A stretch of DNA of 12,848 nt from positions 8,491 to 21,338 of the forward strand of contig NW_014013384.1 of assembly GCF_000611645.1 (NCBI RefSeq). The letters run 5' to 3'. This document shows, piece after piece, positions 1-9,500 of the stretch. Each line of letters starts with the position of its first letter. Position 1 is the stretch's first letter. The notes below the pieces were generated by a model that was not told the origin of the DNA, ran no database searches, and saw only the letters and a list, made by a program, of their open reading frames with translations. This DNA comes from Monoraphidium neglectum (Eukaryota; Chlorophyta; Chlorophyceae; Sphaeropleales; Selenastraceae). The translations under genes were made by a program, and so were the position numbers.

Positions 1-120
1 CCCCGCCATGACAGCCCCGCACCAACCCTGCAGCACGCTGCTTTGTCGCAGCCACATCTGACCTGCCGCCACCCCGACTGTTTGCCCCCGGATCCTGCCT
101 TTTTCCCCCCGCGATTCAAG

Positions 121-542
121 GTCACGCCCGCCATGTTCGGCGCCATCGTACGCGGCCAGGCCGCAAGTAGCGCCCTCTGTGCCGCCAACGGCGTCGATCT
201 AGAGATCGTCGACGTCGGGGTGGACGCAGATCTGGACGGCAGCTGCTCGGCAGCCGCCCCTCCTTCCAGCAACGCCCCGGTCATCGTCGGGTCCGACGCG
301 GCTTGCAGCGGCAAAACGTCTGATGGTGCAGCGGCACATGCAGCCGGCGAGGCTGTGTTCCCATCAGTGCACGCATTCCATGCAAAGGTGGCGCGCGGCA
401 GCGCCAGCTTCCTCGAAGGGCCGGCGATGAGCGAACAGGAGTGCGCGGCGGCGCTGGCGGCCGGCGCGGCGGCGGTGGCGCGCGTGTGCGAGCGTGCCGC
501 CGTGGCGTCCTCAGAAGCCGGGCAGGGATCTGCGCGGGCGGC

Positions 543-591
<49 letters not shown>

Positions 592-1406
592 GGAGCGGGG
601 AGCTTTGCCGGCCTGGCGCTGGCGATTGGCGAGCTGGGCATCGGCAACACCACCGCCGCCAGTGCGCTCGTCGCCGCGCTGACCGGGGCCGCGCCCGCCG
701 CCGTTGTCGGCCGCGGCACCGGCGTCTGCGACTCGGGCCTGGACACAAAGCAGCGCGCGGTGGAGCGCGCCCTCGCCGCCAACTCGTCTCTCATCCGGGA
801 CCACGGCGCTCTGGGCGCGCTGCGCGCGGTGGGCGGCCTGGAGCTCGCGGCCATGGCCGGCGCCTTCCTGGAGGCTTCCCGCCGCCGGCTGCCCGCGGTG
901 GTGGACGGGTTCGTCTCGGGCGCCGCGGCGCTTGCGGCGGTGCGGCACGACCCGACAGTGAAGGAGTGCTTGTTTGCGTCTCATAGGAGCGCCGAGGCGG
1001 CGGCGGGGGCTGTGCTGGAGGAGCTAGGGCTCAGGGCGCCCCTGCAAATGGACATGAGGCTGGGCGAGGTGGGCCATGAAACTTGACCACATGGAGTGCT
1101 TGGCGGGGGCTTCAAGGCTGGGTGGAAGGGGGAAAGAAACCGAGAGTGGCGGACCAACGTTTGCTTTCTGCATCAGCAACGCCTGGTGAACCTCATGTGG
1201 TTAGTTGCAGTCGAGAGCCTCCTTGCCGCACCCTCATGCCTGCGCCCCCCTCTGATATACCCCCCCCCCCTCCCTGCCCCCGCATCCGCCATTCAACAAA
1301 CTTGCAGGGAACTGGGGCAATCCTGGCGCTGCCCTTGCTGCGCTCCGCGGCCGCGATCATGAGTGACATGGCGTCCCTGGATGATGTCATGGCATCGGGG
1401 CGCTGA
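121..1406 (+). CDS. cobT: CobT, nicotinate-nucleotide:dimethylbenzimidazole phosphoribosyltransferase (3' part, two exons)
   Basis: CobT transfers ribose phosphate from nicotinate mononucleotide to 5,6-dimethylbenzimidazole, giving alpha-ribazole 5'-phosphate for the lower ligand of cobalamin. Visible exons are 121-1068 and 1308-1406, joined in phase 0 (348 residues, stop TGA). CobT landmarks in order: VTPAMFGAIVRG, LEIVDVGV, FLEGPAMSEQE, GELGIGNTT (628-654), VVGRGTG, GGLELAAMAG, VVDGFVSGAAAL, ASHRSAE, and across the splice MRLGE|GTGAILALPLL. The glutamate of MRLGE probably corresponds to catalytic Glu317 of Salmonella CobT. The N-terminal part (about 90 residues in bacterial CobT) and the start lie left of the window. 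The frame stays open to base 1, but 1-120 does not look like CobT, and 97-120 is a good acceptor (T/C tract then AG), so I start the exon at 121. Two insertions relative to bacterial CobT are visible: a Ser/Ala/Gly-rich stretch after DVGV and a polyglutamine run before GELGIGNTT. Family identity is very secure; the exact left boundary is less so. Confidence 0.93.
544..588 (+). repeat. CAG(15) trinucleotide repeat, polyglutamine in CobT
   Basis: Fifteen uninterrupted CAG codons are read as Gln in the CobT frame. They sit in an Ala/Gly/Ser-rich linker between the helix after the GPAMS motif and the GELGIGNTT active-site loop, where bacterial CobT has only a short connection. The other frames of the same repeat give poly-Ala and poly-Ser, and the minus strand gives poly-Leu and poly-Ala; all of those open frames are shadows. 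Confidence 0.97.
1069..1307 (+). other. cobT last intron
   Basis: The 239-nt intron has donor GTGGGC directly after the GAG codon of MRLGE and acceptor ACTTGCAG before GGAACTGGG (GTG of GTGAIL). A long C/T tract with a run of 11 C (1260-1270) precedes the acceptor. Splicing restores the conserved GEGTGA motif without a frame change, which makes this junction very secure. Confidence 0.92.
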
Positions 1407-1882
1407 TCTGGCCCAGCTGTGGACTACGCAACATTCCTTGGTGGATGCGTTCTGTACTCTGTGATCTTCTCACTTGTCTGGCGCACCACCGACGTGACTA
1501 TGTGATTGCGGGGATGCAAGGGCGAGGGCAACTCCGTTGAACGAACTCTCCTTGTTATTACCCATCATGTTGTGAATTCTTGTGTCTCATGCCTTGGACA
1601 GGCACAACATCAATTTACTGCCTAGCCAACTAGAGCAACAAGCGTAATTTTGGGATAGTTCGCCCCTTATGCAGGCAGTCAAAATCAATCAAGCAACACT
1701 GACTGCAGCAGGCTTGCGACACAACACTTTGTGGAGGGGGCATATCTTTGCGTGCATTTTGCCAGCTAAGGCGACGTCAGCCAGGCTTGTCCAGACCGAT
1801 CGGATTGCGCACACAAAGCGTCTGCAATGGAAGGGTCGGCAAGGGCAGGGGGCTGCAGCTGGCAGACCAACCCCTCCAAAGT
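1407..1882. other. Intergenic region between convergent 3' ends
   Basis: These 476 bases lie between the cobT stop and the stop of the minus-strand Cys-rich gene, so they should hold both 3' UTRs. I see no conserved coding sequence, tRNA or repeat. The common green-algal polyadenylation signal TGTAA does not occur on either strand here, so I cannot place the transcript ends. Confidence 0.6.
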
Positions 1883-3231
1883 TCAAACATCGGCATACTT
1901 GCACACAGCGGTGCCCAAAGCAGCGTCGTATTCACAAGTCGCACGCCCCCCATATCCGCGGCATGGCTGGGAAGCACCCTTGCAGCACGCCTGCTTGGGC
2001 CCGCCGCATGGGACGCACACCCCTCCGACGCAAGCCCCGCGCTCGCAGTCGTTGCCGGCAGGGTCGCACGCTCCGGTGATGCGCTGGCCCTTCGCATTGT
2101 CCCGCTTTGCGCACTCCTTGTCGCTGGACGCTTTGCCAGGAGGGCAGTCGGAGTCCTTGAGCTTAGAGGCCTTGTCCGCGGCGGCAGCAAGGCCCGGCGG
2201 GTTGCGCGCAGCCTCCAGGCATATGGGGGCGTCCAGGTCCTCTGTGCCTACGGCCGCAAGGCCTTGATCACACTTGAGGCCTGCCAGTGGTTTTGTTTGC
2301 GGGAGAGGGGGTTGATTGTGTTGGTGACCGGGCGGCAGTTGCAGGGAGGCGGGGTGGATGCCGATTGCACCAGATGGGGGGGATCTTTTGTTGCGCTTGG
2401 GACTGAGCAATTGCTGTGGGGATGTGGGGGTTGGAGGTGGTGTTACGTGGTGGCAAAGATAGATAGATAAGTTACTCATACCATAGCATCACTGCCATCG
2501 TGGCAAAGTGAGAGCGGGTGGGCGAGCGAGACGGACTGGTTGCTGCCATTGACAAGGCAAGGCTTTGTGGACGGCTGTCTGCGCTGTTGACAACCCATCA
2601 ACGTGGGCTTCAGATTGAAAACAGCTCAGCTGACATCAACACACACCTTCGCAGGCGATCTGGTTCCACCCACCACAGGCGCGGCACCTGCAGGGTGGGT
2701 TCATAAGGGGTGGGTGCCACGCAGGCATCCATTTGACCAGGTTTGTTCAATTTTGAGTACTCCCACAATGCAGCTTGATGTATCCTATGTAGAGATGTGA
2801 TCTCATGCAGCTGCTGCGGCCCCCTCCTGCTGCCGTCGCTGTGATTGTTGTGCACGCACCACCCACCTCATATCCTGAGCAAGCCCAATGCACGCAAGGC
2901 CAGGGCCTTTGCAGCGCTGCGCATTGGGGCCGGCCAAGCAGCACGGCGCCTCCAGCTTGCCGCAGCCATCCGCATCCCTATTGCATGCATGGGAGCGTGC
3001 GGCAGAGGTCGCGGCGAGGCGCCGACATGGGTTGAAAGTCGCTGCCTCCTCGAGGCGAGGTTGTTGCGGGGCCGCGAGGCGTGGGGCGCCTCGTCAGAGA
3101 GGGTACATGTCTGGCAGTGCGCACCTCGCAGATTTGAGAAGCACAGTTGCTAGGGCGGTAGCATCGCCATTGGCCAGGTTGGGGATGTAGCACAGCCCCA
3201 GTACGAGGGCAAGCACAAGCACGGGCCGCAT
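1883..3231 (-). CDS. Small secreted cysteine-rich protein, four exons
   Basis: I do not recognise a named family. Coding exons on the minus strand are 3231-3125, 2977-2867, 2687-2647 and 2280-1883, all GT-AG, with phases 2, 2 and 1 agreeing at each junction; the product is 218 residues. The start ATG (3231) opens a clear signal peptide, MRPVLVLALVLGLCYIPNLA, with likely cleavage near residue 22. The mature part has 22 cysteines, enough for eleven disulfides. Two modules share a pattern: C41-x6-CC-x8-C-x6-C near the N terminus and C178-x6-CC-x6-C-x8-C near the C terminus, each beginning CG. A WNQIAC segment and a Lys/Asp-rich middle lie between them. There is no transmembrane segment after the signal peptide and no obvious catalytic motif, so a structural wall protein, inhibitor or binding protein is possible. 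It diverges from the deacetylase gene at 3586. The exon model rests on phase and cysteine pattern, not on a known homologue. Confidence 0.72.
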
Positions 3232-3585
3232 GTTGATGGCGCTGTTGCCTTCCAAAGTACCGTAGTGCAGCGTGCGTCAGCACAGAACGAGGGTCAAAGG
3301 CGGGATTAAAACGTTCGTGGTACATAAATACATGTTTTTCTGTAGCCTGGGCAACTCAAACTCCGGGTCGATCAGGTTCTCGCAGTTGGGCCGCCGGTGT
3401 TCACCCGAGGCACGAAACGAGGCAGGGACCACCACGGGAAAGGAGGGCGCCGGCCGAGGGTCGCTGTGGTTTCATACGTATTTATACAAGCTTGTTCAAA
3501 GATTCATTGTGGCTAATCACTTCTCGACTGACTTCTCTCCAGCTGCACGTGCTGTGTTGACTCTACGTCACGCAGACGGGAAGCA
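3232..3585. promoter_or_regulatory. Shared divergent promoter of the Cys-rich and deacetylase genes
   Basis: About 350 bases separate the two divergent start codons. TATA-like sequences face each way at similar distance: TATTTATACA (plus, 3479-3488), about 100 bases before the ATG at 3586, and TATTTATG (minus, 3330-3323), about 95 bases before the ATG at 3231. A palindromic CACGTG (3546-3551) and a TACGTCA (3564-3570), both bZIP-type ACGT cores, lie just upstream of the deacetylase start and could be promoter or 5' UTR. The sequence supports a bidirectional promoter; which factors act on it is unknown. Confidence 0.5.
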
Positions 3586-6500
3586 ATGATGGCCCCCCTC
3601 TGGATCTTCTGCTGCTTATATTTTGCTTTGAGCAGCGTCAGTGCCGTGCTAGTGCCCCTGAACGTGCTGGTGCTCTCCACACCCGGTGAGCTGCTGGCCG
3701 AGGCGGTGCGAGGCGACAGGTGGCAGACTGAAATGAGCTGGGCCCAAACATGGCCCAGGCCTGGAAGAGCGCAGTGATGGCACGCACGGAATTATGATGG
3801 TAATCACCGCCCGCGATTCATCTCAGAACCCACGCCATCGTATGCACACTTACCCGCATCAGCTGCACGCCTCGGAGCGCCAAGCAACTTCCGCCCCCCA
3901 CCCCTTGCCGCCAACTCGCAACCGAATCCATGCATGCGCAGGCTTTGTCAGCACCGACTTCCTTGAGTCCGTCATGCAGGGCTACGGCGTGCGCTACAGT
4001 GTTGTGCGCATCGACTCGGCGGCTCCCACGCGCATCAACTACACCGAGCTGCTGTGGCAGCCCGACGGCAAGACCCCGCGTTGGGGCGGCCTGATCATGT
4101 GAGGCCGCGATAGATGGGTGGTGGCAATCATTTCAGCACTTTCCCTTCTAGCACCAACAAAATTCATGGCTTTTGACTTTGGCTGGTGCCCAATCCATGC
4201 AACCAAGCTGCAACCACCACCAACAGCAGCTGGCTAGCTGGATGCTCCTCCGGCCCTTCTGTTGTCAAGCAGCAACACTCCAGCAAGCTGCTGATCGCAA
4301 TGTGCGCGCTCGCCTCCCACCCGCACCACCATGCTGCGCGCAGGTACCCCAACGTCGAGGCCATGGGCCTCCTGAACCGGTCCGACGTCGACGCTGTCTG
4401 GGCGTTCCAGAGGCAGACTGGCGTTCGCGGCGTGAAGTTTGGTGCGTTTCTCGGCGCTACGCTGGGCGTGCTGCTGGCCCTTAGCACTCGCTCGAACAGC
4501 GTGCTAAGCCAGGAAGACTCTCACTACCTGCCCGCATCCCTCGTCACCACCCAAACCCTCTTAACTGTCCTGCAGGCGCCTGGCCCAGCAATGTTGGCTG
4601 GAACCCTGACACAAGTAAGTCCGCACCACTGAGCCATGCCGCCGCTGAGACAGCATGTGCTGACACATGCTTAAAGCTTAGCCAACCCAAACGGGTGTCA
4701 GATGGAGGTGCATGTTGCAAAGCAACTTGGCGCCAAACCACGCACTACCCTGCGACAAGGCTCTCAGATGCCGTGCCATGCTCCCTGTTTTGCACGTCCC
4801 GGCCCCAGCCGCATGCACCTCCAGCTACTCGCGAATGAACATCTCCGCGGCTATGCCCCTGGGCATCTCGGGCATCAAGCGCACCGCCAACCTCAGCGCT
4901 GAAGGCCTCTACAGGTGAGCAACGCTCTGATCGACTGCCAAGCCCAGGCGTGCATTCCCTTTGCCTGGGCAGGCTGCTGCTTGCTGCCCTTGTTTCATCA
5001 TCATTACCCCCTTCAAAACGAGTGCTGCCGCCCCCAACTAAAGAGAGATCCACACAAGCTTTGCACCTTGTCCCGCGGCGCAGGTGCCCAGCTCTGCGCT
5101 CTTCGCCAGCTGTCACAAGCTGCAACATGTGGGCGGCCGACTTCACCAACCCAGGCATCGTCATGCCCTGCAACGTGTCGTCCATCCTCGACCTGTCCAC
5201 AACATACGTGGGCGGGACTCTGGTCAATTACCAGGACGGGCGCGAGGTCCTCGCCTTCATGTTTGACTGGTGCGGGGCGCAAGATACCTGGGCGCGAGCG
5301 CGGCTGCCTGTGCCGACGTGTACGTGCCTACATGTGTTCCCTTTTTCCAGCTGCTTTCGCACTCAACCCTGACTATAAGCAGTAAATGGAGTTGCAGTAC
5401 GAGTGCAGCTTGCTTGTCCATCCTCTGGCCTTCCAAAACGCATCTCGCCGTCCACCCCTCTGCTCACCCCCTCTACCCACACCTCCGCCCTCGCCTTCCC
5501 GCCCTTCACCTTGCGCAGCGGCGGCTGGAGCACGTCTTGCCTGGCCCTCGGGCACCTCGCGGTGACTTGGCTGCTGCAAAACGCTGTGCCCGGCGTGCGC
5601 CAGGCGCTGCTGACGGTCCAAACAGACGACGTCTTCCTGACCACTGGTGAGCAGCGCGCAGTGCGGCGCTGGACCGGCCTGTGGCCTCAAGGTCCAGAAT
5701 GGGGCGACTGGTGCCTCTGCACCTTTGCTGCGCCCGCATCGCAGCCAGCGGTACTGCACTGACCCACCTTTAAAACGCGACGAGGACCTGCAGTCAAGGC
5801 TGCTGGGGCGTCTGTCCATGGCCCCTCTCGGCCTGTGCTGTGGCATCTGAGCAGCTTCCAAGCGAACAGTTCTGGGGAGGTCGGCGTAAGCAGCTGCGAC
5901 GCCGCATCTGAGCAGCCGAGCCATTCCTGTCAGGTGCAGTTCACCTGGCTGTGCTGATGCTCACGGCCACCATTCTATGCACCCCTGCTTGCTGTGTGCC
6001 CGCCGCCTGGGGCACAGATTTCGATGCCGGGCAGCCGGCTGGCGGCAAGCTGTTCTACCGCTTGAGCTACGCTGACCTGGCGGCTCACATTTCCTGGCAA
6101 AACGACATGAGCAACACACTGCCTGCGGGCAGCCTCTTCAGGTGTGTGGCATGTGCATGCCTGGGAGGAGGGCATGCAGGGAGGATGCTTATGGCACTGG
6201 ACTACCATCACTGCCAGTGGCCAAGATGGCAGGCCGCAGCCGTGGACCATGGAGGAGAGTGTCGTTGTACCCTGTCTGTGTGGCCCGTGCTTGTCTTGGT
6301 ACCTCGATGCAAAGACCCCCGCCTGCCATGGCACTGTGGCAATCCCATCCCCGTCAACCGCTCACTTGTGGGGTTTCTGCCTTGACCCTGTGTGTGCTGT
6401 CACCCACGGTTTGGTCAACCAGGGCCGACCTTCCCATCAATGGCAACGGCATCCTGGAGCAGACCAACACGGGCACGACTGCGCCCGTCGACATCAACAA

Positions 6501-9500
6501 CGAAGGCTGCCTGGACGATCCCCTCTACATTAGCCTGGGCTGCAACTGCTGGTACACCGGAACGGCTTCCTGCCCAGCCACCCTGCCAGACTTCTGCAAG
6601 AGCTGCACAAAGGTGCGTTGGTGCGCCTCTTCCGCTTGCCACGTCTGCCGTCATCTGATTTGAGCGAGGTGTCAAAAGCGCATGAACGGTCAAGCTGTGG
6701 CACTACACTCATTTTACTGCAGCTGCCACGCATGCATCGGCCCACGGCGTCTCCTGCCACCGCAACGCTCTCAGGACTGGGCCAAGCCGCTCGGGACTGG
6801 GACAAGTCGCGTGCCCCAGGTGGGCAAGATTGGCGCTCTGTGCCAGCGCAAGACCAGCGCTGCTACGGCGATCCTTGCATTCTTGCTGGGAACACGTCTT
6901 GTGCCTGCCATGGAGGGCACCCTCCGCCGGCGGACACTTGTGCTTTTGCAGGCTTGTCTATTGAACGCCTCAAACAATCCAGCTGACCTCTCGCTGCCCC
7001 TGTCGCGACTTTTTGGGCGCCAACCGTCAGACCGCTGTTGGCAGCTCGGGCAACTGGAGCCTTGCCAACATCCAGGCCAAGGACGCACTGGCAACCGCGG
7101 TGCGCGCCAACACAGGCAACGTGGCGACAGCCTTCAGCTACTGCCACCACACCTTCACTCACGAGGTGAGCCTGTGACAAATTAAATTGTTCTGCAAGTA
7201 AATGGAAGTGTAATGACCCAGGATGGAAAGCTGTGCAATGCACCCTTCTCAAAGGCCTTGTTCAGGCTTTTGCCCTCACCAGACCCTGTTGACTCTGGCC
7301 TGCTGGCTCCTGTGCGATGTCAGCCATCTCTGTCACCCCGTACCTCCCTTGGAAGTCATATAATTGCATCCTTCTTGCCTTGCTGGTTGTGCGGCACGGG
7401 TTTCACTTGCTCATCAGCACTTCTTTGTGGCCAAACCCACCCACCCATGCACGATTGCGGGACGGCGGCCCTCACACTTTCACTCACCAATGGCACAACG
7501 CCACCGACGCGTGCTCCAACTGGCTCAGAACCTGGACAACGCCACATGGTTTGACGCGGACCAGCAGCTTGCACTCAACATCGACATGGCCGGGCCGGTG
7601 AGCGGATGAGCCCCGGGGTTGCTGGTGATGTAGCTGAGGTCACCATGCACGGGTCGTCTGCCATGCAGGCTCTGGAGTGAACCACGAACCCCCAGACGGC
7701 AACCAGGTGGCTCAAGGCAACAGGCGTTCTGCAGCTAGCAACCCACACGCATGCAAGGGTCGGCGCTCACACTCGCATAATTGCCAACTCAACTTATCTG
7801 GCTGCAGGCCTTCCTCAACCTCCGCAACCGTACGCTGTTCAGCTCCAAGTGCATGGTGACACCCCAGGTGGGATCACTGGCCCTGGCCGTGCCGTCGCCA
7901 CCCATGCTGAAACATCCGGCAAAGGCCCACACTTGCACTGGCTTGCTTGCTCTGTGTTTCCCACCATTGCGGTCCTTTCTAGGAGCAAGCATGCATTTTA
8001 ATGCCCGCAAACACCATTACCTGATAACGAAGCCACCGCCACCCCTCAACGGCCGCGCGCGCAGATCAGCGGGCTGCGCAATGGTGACGCCCTGGCCGCC
8101 CTCGCGGGCCGCGGCATCCAATGCGTCACGGGCGACAACACCTGGAAGTGCGCGGCCTTGCTGCCCTGCACTCCCGCTGCCGCCTGCCTGACTGTTGGGC
8201 GCGTCCTGCCTGGTTGCAACGCTGCTCGGTGCCAGGTGCAAAAATGCTGCTCCTGCGCCCGTGCGGCAACACGCATCCTCCCTGTTTTTGGATGCCATGC
8301 AGTTTTGCGCGGCAACGCACCAGCAACCTTGTCCCCACCATCCACCTATGCGTATGCAAAACCGGCAGGTTCCTCCTGCACCCCACCAATCCGCACTACA
8401 TGCTTTACACTACTCCTGATACCAACGGCTACGCCAACATGGCCATTCTGCCGCGTTGGGCAACGGAGGTGGGCTGCCCTTTGACGTCGGCGAACTGAGA
8501 TTCATCAACCCGTACCAAAGCCGCCCTTGCGGCGCGACGCGCAACTGCATGTGTGGCGAGGTGATGTGTGCGCCTGCCCCCGAAACGCGCAGGCACCCAT
8601 ATCACCACCATTGTTCGCATCACGCATCGTGGATTGCAGGTCTACTTCAACTGCTCAACGGCCGCGCAGAACGTGCGGCTCTACAACCGTCTGTACCAGG
8701 TGAGGCTGGGACGGCTGGATCAGACCGGGCGGAAGCCCACAGAAGCCGTGGCCTTGAAGGGTGCTTGTTGGTGCAGGATTGTGGGCCGAACAAGCCGGCT
8801 CTTAGTGGATTTGGTTTCAAGGCTTTCACGGAAGGCGGGCAGCCAGGAGATGTGGATCGGAGCTCCTCAGATAGGGTCCCTTAAAATCGTCATTACTCGG
8901 TTGCGGTCCACAGTCAGCCCCTGATTGAGTTAGTTGTTCCCCCTGACGGTCGCAGCTGCATCCCGACCCTCCCTTCCTGCCCACCTTTTTGCCCCTCACC
9001 ACACCAGTCGTACTATGGCACCGCCTCCACCATCAGCGACATCATGAAACGTGAGGCGGCGCGCGTTGTGCGTGAGGGGCTGCTCAAGCTGCGCAAGGAT
9101 CCCCACATGATGCACCAGGCCAACCTGGCCATGATCGACGGCGTCAGCCTGCTCATGCGCTGGACGCAGGTGGGCGGGCAGACTGGCTGCTGCCGCTGCA
9201 AGGCTTGTCAGTAGTAACAAGCAAGCATGTGCAATCCATTGCTGCCTTCGCGCCATCTTGGCGCTTGCTCACTGAGCAACTTCGACCCAGCACTGCATGC
9301 TCCGTCATCAGCCGCTGCACTCCTGTGGGCACCTTCCTCGAACCCCACGTCCTGCTCACCGTAATCACCATCAACACCCGGCCCCCCCTGCTACCTGCCC
9401 ACCCCTCCCCCAGAACGTCGTAACGGAGTACAACCGCTGGGCTTCCTGGCCGGTCCAGTCTCTGAAGCTGGACGACCTGTATGCGGCCTTCCTGGCCAGG

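Noticed and set aside
281..986. Long open frames overlapping cobT in other frames, with poly-Ala, poly-Ser or poly-Leu runs
   Set aside because: They are the CAG repeat and GC-rich codons read out of frame; only the polyglutamine frame carries CobT motifs.
43..1086. A single 347-residue open frame starting with TTG as the whole cobT gene
   Set aside because: The first part (43-120) has no CobT similarity and ends in a good splice acceptor. The true 3' end lies in a second exon (1308-1406), which restores the GEGTGA motif.
1748..2470. 240-residue plus-strand open frame
   Set aside because: It is the antisense of the Cys-rich gene's last exon and intron. The minus-strand reading has the cysteine pattern, consistent splice phases and a signal peptide.
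2458..2471. GATA(3) microsatellite
   Set aside because: Three units only, inside the Cys-rich gene's third intron; too short to mean anything.
5350..5383. Possible extra deacetylase exon (AAFALNPDYK)
   Set aside because: It has a plausible acceptor, but joining 5269 to 5519 directly gives the family's F-x-x-x-G-W-S-x-T-S-x-x-L spacing with correct phase, so an insertion is not needed.
8469..8560. Exon-like reading LRFINPYQSRPC in deacetylase intron 15
   Set aside because: The direct join ILPRWATE|VYFNCST matches the family motif PRW-x-T-x-(Y/F)-x-NC, and the stretch lacks an acceptor in the needed phase.
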